NCBI GenBank assembly: GCA_014192545.1
Contig: BJHL01000003.1
Location: forward strand, 124,001 to 188,000
Direction: 5' to 3'
Source of the DNA: Phycisphaerae bacterium
GTDB taxonomy: Bacteria > Planctomycetota > Phycisphaerae > Phycisphaerales > UBA1924
Length of the DNA stretch: 64,000 bases
The stretch's first letter is position 1; each line of letters starts with the position of its first letter. This document shows positions 39,197 through 47,693 of the stretch, in pieces. Below the pieces are notes generated by a model that saw nothing but the letters and a program-made list of their open reading frames with translations, was not told the DNA's origin and did not search any database. The position numbers and the translations under genes were made by a program.

Positions 39197-39421
39197 TCAT
39201 CGCACGTGCGTCACAAATTCCTCAACACTTACGCCAGCAGTTCGAATGATCGACCTCAACGTGCCTCGTGCAACTTCTTTATGCATCGGAACCGTGACCG
39301 CAGCAAACGGATCATCTCGCACCATCGACACATGTGAGCCGCGCTGCCTCGCACGACGAAAACCCAGTCGCTCGAGCGCTCGCACAACGTCATCATCACT
39401 GATTGCGGGCAGTTTGCTCAT
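39197..39421 (-). CDS. hicA: HicA family toxin (mRNA interferase)
   Basis: A 74-residue HicA-type dsRBD-fold protein: MSKLPAISDDDVVRALERLG, then FRRARQRGSHVSMVRDD with the catalytic GSH histidine, and VTVPMHKEVARGTLRSIIRTAGVSVEEF, which is the typical second half. Such toxins cleave mRNA independently of ribosomes. It lies 45 bases downstream of hicB on the same strand; hicB first is the less common but known gene order. Confidence 0.93.
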   Translation of the reverse strand: MSKLPAISDDDVVRALERLGFRRARQRGSHVSMVRDDPFAAVTVPMHKEVARGTLRSIIRTAGVSVEEFVTHVR

Positions 39422-39466
39422 CCATGCACACCGAAAGGCTGAGTATTCTGATGCGGAACGCCAAAA

Positions 39467-39688
39467 TCACGCGACATTCAGCGGCAGCAGTGCCACCGTC
39501 GCCGACATGTCATCTTGAGGCACAGGACGACCGAGCTCTTTCATCGTCTCGATCCACAACTCGGCTGCCTCCGTCACGTTGCGTATCGCGTCCTCTTGCG
39601 TTGCCCCTTGCGACACACAGCCGGGCAGGCTCGGAACCTCCGCAATCCACACCCCATCTTCATCGCGATAGAGAATTGCTTGACGCAT
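39467..39688 (-). CDS. hicB: HicB family antitoxin
   Basis: A 73-residue antitoxin from ATG 39688; TTG 39694 is also in frame. It has the HicB partial RNase H-like fold: RQAILYRDEDGVWIAEVPSLPGCVSQGATQEDAIRNVTEAAEL, with the SLPGC motif. It lacks the C-terminal ribbon-helix-helix or HTH part of longer HicBs, so DNA binding and autoregulation would have to come from elsewhere. A strong terminator of the upstream esterase insulates the pair. Confidence 0.93.
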   Translation of the reverse strand: MRQAILYRDEDGVWIAEVPSLPGCVSQGATQEDAIRNVTEAAELWIETMKELGRPVPQDDMSATVALLPLNVA

Positions 39689-39708
39689 GTTCAATCATAC
39701 GCACTACG

Positions 39709-39735
39709 AAAAAGCGGAGCCCCACGGCTCCGCTT
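39709..39735 (-). terminator. intrinsic terminator after the esterase gene
   Basis: On the minus strand AAGCGGAGCC-GTGG-GGCTCCGCTT is a perfect 10-base stem, and its last two T bases run on into TTT (AAAAA at 39709-39713 on the plus strand). It lies 25 bases past the esterase stop and separates it from hicB. Confidence 0.8.
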
Positions 39736-39759
39736 CCAAGCATCTCGCTCACTACTCAC

Positions 39760-41244
39760 TCACTTCTTCGCCGGAAACAAGAACTCCAGCGCCTGCGGAA
39801 ACCGCTTCGCCCAAGCGTCCTCATTGTGTACCGCGCCTTCTTCCAGCACGAACACCTTGCTGCTCTCGCTCATGCCCTTGCTCGTGAGCCAGCCATCAAA
39901 CTTCTTGACGCCCTCAACAAACGTCGAGCTCAGCCGCTCGCTGTCAAAGCCTTCCTTCGTGCCCACCGCCATGAAAATCTTGTCAGGCCAGCGCGTCGTG
40001 TTCGAGAACGCCGCACCCTCCCACAAGTTCACGCCCGCCATATGCACCGCCGGGCTTTCCGCCAGCACTTTGCCGAAGACTTCGGGCTTGTACGCAGCCG
40101 CATACAAGCTAATCAGCCCGCCCATGCTCGATCCGCCAATCGCCGTGTCCTCACGCTTCGTGCTCGTGCGGAACGCCGCATTCACTCGCGGCATCACTTC
40201 GCTCAGCAGCCAATCCACGTGTACCTTCCCCTGCGGCGGCTTGCCTTCCAGCAACTTGTGCGTGCCTTTGCCATCAGCTCCCAGCGGCGGCATGTACTCC
40301 AGCGTGCGCGTCGCGCCGCTGTGAGGAATCCCAACGATAATCATCGGCTGCACCTTGCCCGCCGCGATCAGTTGCGTTGCAATTTCATCAGCTTTCCACT
40401 CGCCGGGCGTCGGAGCCGAAAAATCAAAGATGTTCTGTCCGTCATGCAGGTACAGCACCGGGTAACGCGTCGTCGTGTTCTTGTCGTAACCCTCCGGCAG
40501 CCACACCAGCAAGTCACGCACGCCGCTCGCCGCCGCACCCGCGCCGCCGCGAACTTGCAGCCGCTTCACGGTGCCCGTCACTTTGATCGCGCGATACGGA
40601 TCGGCACTCTTCTTCTGTGCATACTCGGGCCGCATGTCGCCCCACTTGGCGACCGACATCTCAATCTGCGGCAGTTCGCCCGGCTTCACCTTGCTCATGT
40701 CAACCTTGGGCAACGTGCGATCAGTCGGCACGCTCATGTCGTCGCGCAGCTCTTCGTAGTCCCACCCGCCACGCGTGAACTTGAACTTGATCGGCTCATT
40801 CGCGTTGATCTTGCTCACCGGCTTCTTGAGTTGAATCCGCCAACGCATATCGCTCTGCGGCGTCAACTTATAATCGGGGTCCGCCGGATTCCATCCATTG
40901 AAATTCCCCGCAATGTAAATCGGCTTGCTCGCGTTCGCCAGCTTCGCCTTGTCTTCAACGACAATCAGGAAGCCTTGCTCCAGCGTCGTGGGATCAACCA
41001 AGTTCGCGTCATCCGCAACCTCGGCGTGCCCATTCACTTTCGCGACCACCGGCACCGCCTCAAGCCGAGCCTTGATCGCCTCGCCAATGGCGTTCGCCCC
41101 ACCCGTCTCACCCGCCCCAGCCCCCACCGGAGGCAGCTTGTGGATGTTCTTGTTCGTCAGCGAATCCGCGATGATGAAACACAACAAAGCCACCACGAGA
41201 ATCGGGGCGGCGAGAAAGGCAGTCAGAAAAATCTTGCGGTGCAT
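39760..41244 (-). CDS. membrane-anchored esterase with an N-terminal glycogen-binding-like domain
   Basis: A 494-residue protein from ATG 41244 (MHRKIFLTAF); an in-frame TTG/GTG region extends to 41322 through the repeat element and is unlikely. An N-terminal helix (about 7-25) serves as signal or anchor. Residues about 85-170 resemble a CBM48/AMPK-beta domain (YIAGNFNGWNPADPDYKLTP, MRWRIQLKKP). The C-terminal alpha/beta hydrolase is of esterase D/enterochelin esterase type, with PVLYLHDGQNIFD and the nucleophile in IGGSSMGGLISLY (about 370). Substrate is unknown; it is probably exported. Confidence 0.8.
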   Translation of the reverse strand: MHRKIFLTAFLAAPILVVALLCFIIADSLTNKNIHKLPPVGAGAGETGGANAIGEAIKARLEAVPVVAKVNGHAEVADDANLVDPTTLEQGFLIVVEDKAKLANASKPIYIAGNFNGWNPADPDYKLTPQSDMRWRIQLKKPVSKINANEPIKFKFTRGGWDYEELRDDMSVPTDRTLPKVDMSKVKPGELPQIEMSVAKWGDMRPEYAQKKSADPYRAIKVTGTVKRLQVRGGAGAAASGVRDLLVWLPEGYDKNTTTRYPVLYLHDGQNIFDFSAPTPGEWKADEIATQLIAAGKVQPMIIVGIPHSGATRTLEYMPPLGADGKGTHKLLEGKPPQGKVHVDWLLSEVMPRVNAAFRTSTKREDTAIGGSSMGGLISLYAAAYKPEVFGKVLAESPAVHMAGVNLWEGAAFSNTTRWPDKIFMAVGTKEGFDSERLSSTFVEGVKKFDGWLTSKGMSESSKVFVLEEGAVHNEDAWAKRFPQALEFLFPAKK

Positions 41245-41264
41245 GAGCAAATATAGGGTCTCTC

Positions 41265-41366
41265 GTGCCACCGATCCGCTGCTCTGGGCGGATCGGCGCG
41301 AACCAATGTCGATTCGCGACATCCCAAGAAAACACCGATCCGCTCAAAGCAGCGGATCGATGGCAC
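41265..41366. repeat. REPIN-like pair of inverted palindromes
   Basis: The 32-base arm 41265-41296 (GTGCCACCGATCCGCTGCTC...) and the arm 41335-41366 are inverted copies with 29 of 32 bases matching, separated by 38 bases. Each arm also folds on itself (GATCCGCT ... GGCGGATC or AGCGGATC). Two REP hairpins in inverted order is the definition of a REPIN. It lies between the SOD stop and the esterase start. The distal arm, read in the SOD direction, is followed by GTGTTTT, so it may also act as SOD terminator. Confidence 0.7.
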
Positions 41367-41385
41367 ATGACCCGGATCATTCAAC

Positions 41386-42351
41386 TTACACCGTCTCCAC
41401 CCACGTACTTCCACTCGCCCGCTGCACCGCCTGAATCCCCTTCTCCATCGCGGCAGGCGACGAGTACATCTCACTCTTGCCAATCGTCTGGCCATTGCTT
41501 GCCGTCAGCACGAAGTACGCCTGACCGTTGCTCGCGGTCTTCACGTCAAACCGCGCGGTGTCTTGTGCGTTCTTGCGCACGCTATCAATCCCGGCGTTGC
41601 AGCTCGCCAGGTCGTTGTAGCTTTCGCTGGTCAGCACCACTTCGTGGTTGCCGCCCTTGAGGTTGAACATGAACTTGCCGTCGGCGGTCTTCTTCACTTC
41701 ATACCACGCGTTGCCCGCGAGTGCGTGTCCGTAATTTTCCGCGACCTTCGCCCAGTTCACCACGTTCCACCACGCCGCCATGTAATCAGGTCGGCGGTTT
41801 TGATACTTCAGGTAGTACGCGTGCTCCCACACGTCGCAGCCCAGAATCGGCGCGCCGCCGCAGCCAGCGATGTCCTTGCCCATCATCGGATTGTCTTGAT
41901 TGGCGGTGCTGCACACTTCAAGCTGCTTCTCTTTGTTCACGCAAAGCCACGCCCAGCCGCTGCCGAAACGCGTTGCGCCAGCCGCTGCGAACTTTTCCTT
42001 GAAGGCATCGAAGGTACCGAAGGACTTGGCGATCGCGTCCGCGAGCAACCCCGCGGGCGCACCGCCGCCGCCCTTGCCAGCCGGAGCCATGATTTGCCAG
42101 AACATGCTGTGATTGACATGCCCGCCCGCGTTGTTCCGCAAAGGTCCCATCTTGTCGGCGGGCAATTGGTCCAGGTGCGTAATGAGCCAAATGCCGTCTT
42201 TATCGGCGAAAGCGGTGCCTTCGAGAGCCTTGTTGGCGTTGGTCACATAAGCAGCATGGTGCTTGCCATGGTGAATGTTCATTGTCGCCGTATCGATGTG
42301 GGGTTCGAGGGCTTCGGGTGCGTAGGGAAGGTTGGGAAGAGTGAGGGCCAT
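41386..42351 (-). CDS. sodA: Fe/Mn superoxide dismutase fused to two YegP-type (DUF1508) domains
   Basis: A 321-residue protein. Residues 1-205 are a complete Fe/Mn [29 protein letters not shown] and [20 protein letters not shown]. Predicted metal ligands are His27, His81, Asp173 and His177. Residues about 222-262 ([20 protein letters not shown]) and 272-312 ([20 protein letters not shown]) are two YegP/DUF1508 repeats, each a strand pair plus helix with the LTSExY / GxSExY pattern. AAAGGAG precedes ATG 42351. Whether the metal is Fe or Mn cannot be told. It detoxifies superoxide in the cytosol. Confidence 0.92.
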   Translation of the reverse strand: MALTLPNLPYAPEALEPHIDTATMNIHHGKHHAAYVTNANKALEGTAFADKDGIWLITHLDQLPADKMGPLRNNAGGHVNHSMFWQIMAPAGKGGGGAPAGLLADAIAKSFGTFDAFKEKFAAAGATRFGSGWAWLCVNKEKQLEVCSTANQDNPMMGKDIAGCGGAPILGCDVWEHAYYLKYQNRRPDYMAAWWNVVNWAKVAENYGHALAGNAWYEVKKTADGKFMFNLKGGNHEVVLTSESYNDLASCNAGIDSVRKNAQDTARFDVKTASNGQAYFVLTASNGQTIGKSEMYSSPAAMEKGIQAVQRASGSTWVETV

Positions 42352-43193
42352 GCGTAACTCCTTTGGGCTTGGTGTGCTGCGAACAAGCGTCCGCGTCCTG
42401 TATTCGATGCGCGAGACATCATAGGAACCTCCAAAACCACGGCAACCGGGGGTCAGGAGTTAGGGATTTGCGGCCCGACGCGCAAAAAGATTGTGGTTTG
42501 CCTGTTGAAAACAACATAAGCCCCTTGGCAAGATCGTGTAAAGGATGTATTCTGTGCGCGCAAGCAGCGTCGATCGATGTCTGCGAGCCGTGGTGGTTGT
42601 CCGAGGGGCTTCCCCAGTATTCGTGTCCGGGTCGGAGTGCCCGGATGGTTGTGCCAAGGATGGCGAGCAAATACTAACTTTTGGTCGCTATCGCCACCGC
42701 GCGAAGTGCATCCCACGGGCCGACTTGTGCGTACCTGTTCCTTGGCGTCTTCGCGAAAACTGAACCAATTGCTGGTTCGAACGTATATCGCGTAACCGAT
42801 TGTCAGGGGTGGGCTTCCAAGACTATGCCGACCGGAAACGGGACGCCCGGTAGTTTCAATTGCTATTGCGGAGAAATTCCGGACAAGCAGGTTTGTTTAG
42901 CGAAACGCAGCGAGTTGTCAGGGGAATACCTTGGTCAATTCTTGCGCTTCCCCTCGCACGAGTGAGGGACGAGTGACGTAGTCCAAGAGTATAGAGGGGT
43001 GTTGTTTTTTTGCGGCTGAGTTTGGCCGCCAGCACCATCCCGCAAAGACAGGGTTTGAACTGGTTATTCGAATTGCGTTCTTTTTAACACCATCTAAACC
43101 GGTATCGGCATCGTAAGACACGAGCTCAGCCCGGCGATCTTCGAGCGACTTCAGGATCCTGTTTCCAGCCAAGGCCGGCAAGGAAAAATTGAA
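42352..43193 (+). other. 842-base region upstream of the sigma factor; no convincing gene
   Basis: This stretch separates divergent sod from the sigma-70 family gene. Short frames (for example 42577-42795 and 42681-42965 from TTG) have poor codon patterns, no good ribosome sites and no known similarity by eye. It holds a promoter-like site (42525-42553), a small hairpin TCCGGG/CCCGGA near 42630-42650, a CCCTC/GAGGG hairpin near 42954-42971 and a T-run (about 43006-43012). It could be a long 5' leader or an unrecognised small RNA. tmRNA, RNase P and SRP RNA signatures were looked for and not seen. Confidence 0.5.
42525..42553 (+). promoter_or_regulatory. sigma70-type promoter candidate
   Basis: TTGGCA (42525-42530), 17-base spacer, TATTCT (42548-42553). 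Matches are 5/6 at -35 and 4/6 at -10 with optimal spacing. Transcription would start near 42560, about 630 bases before the sigma factor start codon. Confidence 0.4.
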
Positions 43194-44342
43194 ATGCGAC
43201 AGAGTACGACCAAACGCACGATCAGCCCCCTCGACCAAGTCCGCCGCCGGACCAAGGCCGTGGTCGGTGCAGCAACCCCCGAAGTTACTGGCAGCCGTAC
43301 CGCGCGCGCTGCGGTCAAGCGTCGGCTGTCTCAGGAAGACGAGCGCCTGCTCGCTCAGATCATGAGCCAGGAGCAGGACTTCATCCCCAGCCCGGTGTTT
43401 GAAGAAGAAGACGCCGAAGCGAAGATCTACGTGGATTACGAGAAGGTTCCCAAGCCCGATACCACGTGGTATCACCCGGTGATGGACGATTTGTCTGCTG
43501 CTCGTGGCCGGACGGTCAAGAGTGCGCAGCAGGTCATTCTGACGGGTGCGCAGGAACGGGTGTTGTTCCATTGCTTCAACTATGCCCGCCATTGCATCTG
43601 GAAGATTCAGCAAGAAGTGTGGGCGAGCGAAAGCAAACAGCCCACGCCCGAGCAAGCTGACAAGGTGCTGCACTGGTTCCGCAAGGCTGACTTCATTCGC
43701 GAGCAGATTGCCGAGACGAACTTGGCACTGGTGCTGGCGATGGCCAAGCGGACGCGCATGAGCGAAGTTGACTTTGCTGACCTTGTGAGCGAAGGCAACA
43801 TGGCGTTGCTCCGCGCGGTCGACAAGTTCGATGCGGGCCGTGGCTATAAGTTCAGCACGTACGCCTGCCGAGCGATCTTGAAGGCCTTCAGCCGGCAGGG
43901 CATGAAGCTGAGCAAGTATCGTCAGCGGTTCCCCACGGACTTTGACCCCAAGCTCGAACGCAGCAACTACCTCGAGATCAAGCGGACCAGCTTCGAGAAG
44001 GATGCCGCCGACGAAGTTCGCCGGATCGTCACGGAAAACCGTGCCGAGTTGAGCGATGTCGAACGCACCGTGATCGAACACCGCTTTGGCCTTGAAGCGG
44101 GCGAGATTGAGAAGCCCATGACGCTGGAGCAAGTTGGCCAGATCATCGGCGTGACCAAAGAACGCGTCCGGCAGATTCAGAACAAGGCGATGGAAAAGAT
44201 TCGCCTGCAACTTGAAGCGCACTTCTTGGGCAACAAGGACGCATTGGCGGCTGTTGAAGCTGCTCTTGCGGAAGCTGAAGCCCAGAACGCTGGCAATAAC
44301 GCGAAGTCGCGTGAGAATCTTGCGGCGATGGCGTTCAACTGA
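43194..44342 (+). CDS. sigma-70 family RNA polymerase sigma factor
   Basis: A 382-residue factor. Region 2 lies at about 165-236 (IREQIAETNLALVLAMAKRT; FADLVSEGNMALLRAVDKFD; YKFSTYACRAILKAFSR), and region 4 at about 285-340 (LSDVERTVIEHRFGLEAGEI; MTLEQVGQIIGVTKERVRQI, a helix-turn-helix for -35 binding). The middle linker is short. The N-terminal 110 residues have no region 1.1 or clear 1.2, and contain an odd acidic stretch (FEEEDAEAKIYVDYEKVPKP). Whether it is the housekeeping or an alternative factor is unclear. AAGGA lies 10 bases before ATG 43194, and a terminator follows the gene. Confidence 0.9.
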   Translation: MRQSTTKRTISPLDQVRRRTKAVVGAATPEVTGSRTARAAVKRRLSQEDERLLAQIMSQEQDFIPSPVFEEEDAEAKIYVDYEKVPKPDTTWYHPVMDDLSAARGRTVKSAQQVILTGAQERVLFHCFNYARHCIWKIQQEVWASESKQPTPEQADKVLHWFRKADFIREQIAETNLALVLAMAKRTRMSEVDFADLVSEGNMALLRAVDKFDAGRGYKFSTYACRAILKAFSRQGMKLSKYRQRFPTDFDPKLERSNYLEIKRTSFEKDAADEVRRIVTENRAELSDVERTVIEHRFGLEAGEIEKPMTLEQVGQIIGVTKERVRQIQNKAMEKIRLQLEAHFLGNKDALAAVEAALAEAEAQNAGNNAKSRENLAAMAFN

Positions 44343-44365
44343 GTTTGGGTCAATCAAGTGATTGA

Positions 44366-44396
44366 AACGCCCCGTGATGAATGGGGCGTTTTTTTT
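44366..44396 (+). terminator. intrinsic terminator after the sigma factor gene
   Basis: AACGCCCC (44366-44373) pairs with GGGGCGTT (44383-44390) around a 9-base loop, running into eight T (44389-44396). It starts 24 bases past the stop codon. Confidence 0.9.
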
Positions 44397-44435
44397 GGAG
44401 TCGAATGGTCGCAGACAGATCGTCTACGCTGAGTC

Positions 44436-45485
44436 GTGACTGATTCCATAGCGAAAACACCCGGCGGAAACACATCGTCACTTGGTCATGACTCGGGCTG
44501 GTTCGACGCGCACCTCGACTTGGCGTGTCTCGCGCTGCTTGGTCGCAACATGCATGCGCCGCTTCGCACGTGCGGAGGGCCTTGGCAGCCGGCGGCGGTC
44601 ACATTGCCGAGTTTGCGTGAAGGCAACGTGAGGCAGGTGCTTGCGACGATTTTCACCGAGGCTGGCGGGACGGATGCTGGCGTGGGATATGTGGCGGGCA
44701 ACGCGGAGCAGGCACATGCCGCAGGGATCGCACAACTGAGTGTGTATGACGCGTGGGTGCGAGAAGGTGCGTGGGCGCGAGCAAGCAAGCATAACGCGAG
44801 CCAAGACGCTTTGCGATTTCGGATTTTGATGGAGTGTGCCGATCCGATTCGCGAGCCGGGCGAGTTGGCGTGGTGGGTTGAGCGAGGCGTAGCGGCGATT
44901 GGTTTGGCGTGGGCACGCGGTTCGCGATATGCGGGAGGCAACAGCACGGGCGGGCCGCTGACGGCGAGTGGGCGCGAGCTGGTGCGCGAAATGGATCGAT
45001 TGGGCGTGGTGCATGACGTGTCGCACTTGAGCGATGAGGCACTGGAGCAACTGCTAGCGTGTACGGATCGACTCGTTATCGCTAGTCACAGCAACTGTCG
45101 ATCGCTGATTGACAAGCCCGGCGACACGCCTCGGCAGCGGCACTTGACCGATGCGAGCATTCGTGAGATCGCTCGGCGAGATGGCGTGATTGGGCTGAAT
45201 CTGTTTAGTATGTTTCTGGTTCCGGGCGGGGTTGATGGTGCACGGGCGAGCATTGAACAGACGCTGGCGCATGTTGAACACATTTGCATGTTGGCGGGAA
45301 GCACGAAGCACGTTGGGTTGGGCAGCGACATGGACGGCGGATTGCGCGGCGATCAACTGCCCCTAGGAGTCAACAAACCGGCGGATTTGCGGCTGCTGAG
45401 CGACGGTTTGCGAGCGAGAGGATGGGCTGAGAACGAGGTGCGCGGGCTTATGCGGGGGAACTGGGAGCGGATGTTTGGTGCGTAG
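44436..45485 (+). CDS. membrane dipeptidase family (M19) hydrolase
   Basis: A 349-residue renal-dipeptidase-type zinc enzyme. It shows the HxD motif in WFDAHLDLACL, the glycine-rich GLAWARGSRYAGGNSTGGPL, LVREMDRLGVVHDVSHLSDEALEQLL, VIASHSNCRS with a ligand histidine, and HVGLGSDMDGG. It would cleave dipeptides; there is no signal peptide, so it is probably cytosolic. The start is taken as GTG 44436. The terminator at 44366-44396 separates it from the sigma gene. It is convergent with the GNAT gene. Confidence 0.88.
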   Translation: MTDSIAKTPGGNTSSLGHDSGWFDAHLDLACLALLGRNMHAPLRTCGGPWQPAAVTLPSLREGNVRQVLATIFTEAGGTDAGVGYVAGNAEQAHAAGIAQLSVYDAWVREGAWARASKHNASQDALRFRILMECADPIREPGELAWWVERGVAAIGLAWARGSRYAGGNSTGGPLTASGRELVREMDRLGVVHDVSHLSDEALEQLLACTDRLVIASHSNCRSLIDKPGDTPRQRHLTDASIREIARRDGVIGLNLFSMFLVPGGVDGARASIEQTLAHVEHICMLAGSTKHVGLGSDMDGGLRGDQLPLGVNKPADLRLLSDGLRARGWAENEVRGLMRGNWERMFGA

Positions 45486-45575
45486 CGATATCTCGGCGCG
45501 TCGATGCAGCGTGTCTTCCTTGGTGCATTGACATGTTTGATTAGCGACATCTGCGCGATGCATCGCGGAACTCAG

Positions 45576-46049
45576 TTATGAGATTCGCATCGCCATGACG
45601 AAGTGCGGGCCGACACCAGCGATGTCGAACTGATCGCTCACGATTTGCATGCTTGCTTTTTCGTAGAAGCCGATGGCAGCGACGCGAGCGTTGCACCAGA
45701 GCAACGCTGGTCGCTGCTCGTGGGCGTGCGCGATGAGGCGTTGAAGCAACGTCCAGCCGGCGCCTTGGCCGCGAACTGATGCGTCGCTGGCCATGCCGCG
45801 GAACTGGAATTGGCGCGAGGCATCAATCGCGTTGGCGATGGCGCGATTTGTTGCGTTTTCGGGCAGGATTTGCGGGTAGATGGTGCCGATGGCGATGATA
45901 GCTCCGACAGCGTTGATTGCGCCGTAGTGCGTGGTGATTGCGTCGTCGTCTCGCGGCCAGATGACAACGCCTTGTGGGTCGCCGTTGCGCAGAACCTCGC
46001 GACGCAGATGATGCGTGGCGGATGCGGAGATGGGGACGACTTTGAACAT
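45576..46049 (-). CDS. GNAT family N-acetyltransferase
   Basis: A 157-residue acetyl-CoA-dependent acyltransferase. The core is FRGMASDASVRGQGAGWTLLQRLIAHAHE (motif A, with the pyrophosphate-binding RGQGAG) and ALLWCNARVAAIGFYEKASMQ (motif B). The N-terminal half is beta-rich (GAINAVGAIIAIGTIYPQIL). The substrate cannot be told. It has its own ATG at 46049 and lies 44 bases downstream of the sigma54 regulator gene on the same strand. Confidence 0.85.
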   Translation of the reverse strand: MFKVVPISASATHHLRREVLRNGDPQGVVIWPRDDDAITTHYGAINAVGAIIAIGTIYPQILPENATNRAIANAIDASRQFQFRGMASDASVRGQGAGWTLLQRLIAHAHEQRPALLWCNARVAAIGFYEKASMQIVSDQFDIAGVGPHFVMAMRIS

Positions 46050-46093
46050 GTGAGAGACGTGCGATTTGTTTCGCGGATGCGAGTAATCGCGAT

Positions 46094-47611
46094 CTACCGC
46101 AGGCCGTATTCCTTCAGTTTGCGATAGAGCGTGCGTTCACCGATGCCTAGCAACTTTGCGGCGTGCTCGCGGTTGCCTGCGGTGAGGCGAAGAGTTTCGC
46201 GGATGGCGCGCTTTTCGATTTGTTCGAGCGTTGTACCCGCGAGCGCACCGCCGGCGGTGTCGGTTGCATCATCGGAGCCGTCGCTGCGGATGTCATCGGG
46301 AATGTGCCGGGTGTCGATGGCGGCTTGCTGACCGGCGGAGCGATCTTCACTCAGGCACGCGACGACCATGTTCTGCACGACGTTGAGCAGTTGCCGCACG
46401 TTGCCGGGCCAGTTGTAGCTGGTCATGCGCATCATGGCGGCGTCGCTGATGGTGGGCACGGTGACGTTTTTGGGATCGAGCGCGAGTTCTTCGGCGAAGC
46501 GATCAACTGCGTGGGAAACGAGGGCGGGGATGTCTTCGCGACGCATGCGCAGCGGCGGCAGGTGGATGGTGCTGCCGTTGATGCGGAAGAAGAGGTCTTC
46601 GCGGAAAGTTCCTTGCTGGACCATTTGCTTGAGGTCACGGTTGGTCGCGCTCACGAATCGGACGTCGACGTTTTTCGCTTCGTTGCTGCCCAGGCGAACC
46701 ACTTCGCCGCTTTCGAGGACTCGCAGCAACTTTGCTTGCATGGCCATGGGCATATCGCCGATTTCATCGAGGAAAACGGTGCCGCCGTTGGCGTATTCGA
46801 AGACGCCGGCGCGTTCTTTGTCGGCACCTGTGAATGCACCGCGGACGTGGCCGAACAGTTGATCTTCGAGGAGGCTTTCGCTTTGGCCGGCGCAGTTGAA
46901 GGTGACGTAGCGATTGGTGGCTCTGCGACTGTTGCGATGAATGGCTGCGGCGATGACTTCCTTGCCTGTGCCGCTCTCGCCAGTGACGAGGACGGGTATG
47001 TTGCTGGGGGCGATCATCTTGACTTGCCGCAGAATGCGACGCATGGGTTCGCTGCTGGCGACGATGCCTTCGAAGCCCGCGAGTTCGATTTGCTCTTGCA
47101 CTTTGGCGCTGAGCGTTGCGTTCTGGTGGCGCAGAAGAACTGTCTCGGCGGCGCGGTTAACCAGATTGCGGAAGATGTCGAGATCGAGGGGCTTTTGGAT
47201 AAAGTCGTAGACGCCCAGTTTGAATGCATCGCGCGTGGTGGGGACATCGCCGTGGGCGGTGACCATGATGGTTGCGCTGTTGGGTTGGAGTTTGCGTGCG
47301 GCTTCGAGGACGCGCATGCCGGCGTCACCGCCGTCGGTGCTGACGGGAGCGATTTCGATGCCTTGCGAACGCGGGTCAAACTTTGCACTCGCGGGCATGC
47401 GCAGGTCGGAGATGATGATGTCGAAGGAACCCAGGCGAAGTTCTTCCATCGCGCCCGCGACATTTTCAACAACGGTGCAGACGTGTCCGTACTTCTTGAG
47501 TGCCTCGGCCATCACGTCGGCGTGGTCAACTTCATCTTCCACGATCAACACTTGCGCGGCGGGCGGGGCGTAGGCGGGTCCGGCTGCATTCTGGCGAGAA
47601 TCCTCTGGCAT
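46094..47611 (-). CDS. orphan sigma54-dependent response regulator
   Basis: A 505-residue regulator from ATG 47611. The receiver domain (about 20-145) has IIISDLRMPA and an insertion after it (AKFDPRSQGIEIAPVSTDGG) that lengthens the loop; the AAA+ domain has VTGESGTGKEVIAAAIHRNS, GAFTGA, GGTVFLDEIGDMPMAMQAKL and LFFRINGSTIHLPPLRMRRE. The C-terminus carries a Fis HTH (TLRLTAGNREHAAKLLGIGE). No kinase is adjacent. It is the second sigma54 activator in the window; its targets are unknown. Confidence 0.9.
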   Translation of the reverse strand: MPEDSRQNAAGPAYAPPAAQVLIVEDEVDHADVMAEALKKYGHVCTVVENVAGAMEELRLGSFDIIISDLRMPASAKFDPRSQGIEIAPVSTDGGDAGMRVLEAARKLQPNSATIMVTAHGDVPTTRDAFKLGVYDFIQKPLDLDIFRNLVNRAAETVLLRHQNATLSAKVQEQIELAGFEGIVASSEPMRRILRQVKMIAPSNIPVLVTGESGTGKEVIAAAIHRNSRRATNRYVTFNCAGQSESLLEDQLFGHVRGAFTGADKERAGVFEYANGGTVFLDEIGDMPMAMQAKLLRVLESGEVVRLGSNEAKNVDVRFVSATNRDLKQMVQQGTFREDLFFRINGSTIHLPPLRMRREDIPALVSHAVDRFAEELALDPKNVTVPTISDAAMMRMTSYNWPGNVRQLLNVVQNMVVACLSEDRSAGQQAAIDTRHIPDDIRSDGSDDATDTAGGALAGTTLEQIEKRAIRETLRLTAGNREHAAKLLGIGERTLYRKLKEYGLR

Positions 47612-47693
47612 AGGCAACTTTAGATGCCGGAAGGCGTGAGAGGGATGGCGGGCGGCGCGTCTATTCGACTGCCCCTAGAATCATCTCAAACAC

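Noticed and set aside
39403..41256. 617-residue frame on the plus strand
   Set aside because: Antisense of the esterase, Arg/His-rich, no motif.
42545..42965. Short Cys-containing frames upstream of the sigma factor
   Set aside because: They start without ribosome sites, use rare starts such as TTG, overlap in different frames, and show no codon bias like the neighbours.
42918..44357. 479-residue frame on the minus strand across the sigma factor
   Set aside because: Shadow of the sigma factor with conserved region 2 and 4; GC-driven open frame.
45555..45568. 14-base palindrome CGCGATG/CATCGCG between convergent genes
   Set aside because: No loop or T-run; expected by chance in GC-rich DNA.
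46163..47623. 486-residue frame on the plus strand across the sigma54 regulator
   Set aside because: Antisense shadow of a gene with clear AAA+ motifs on the minus strand.
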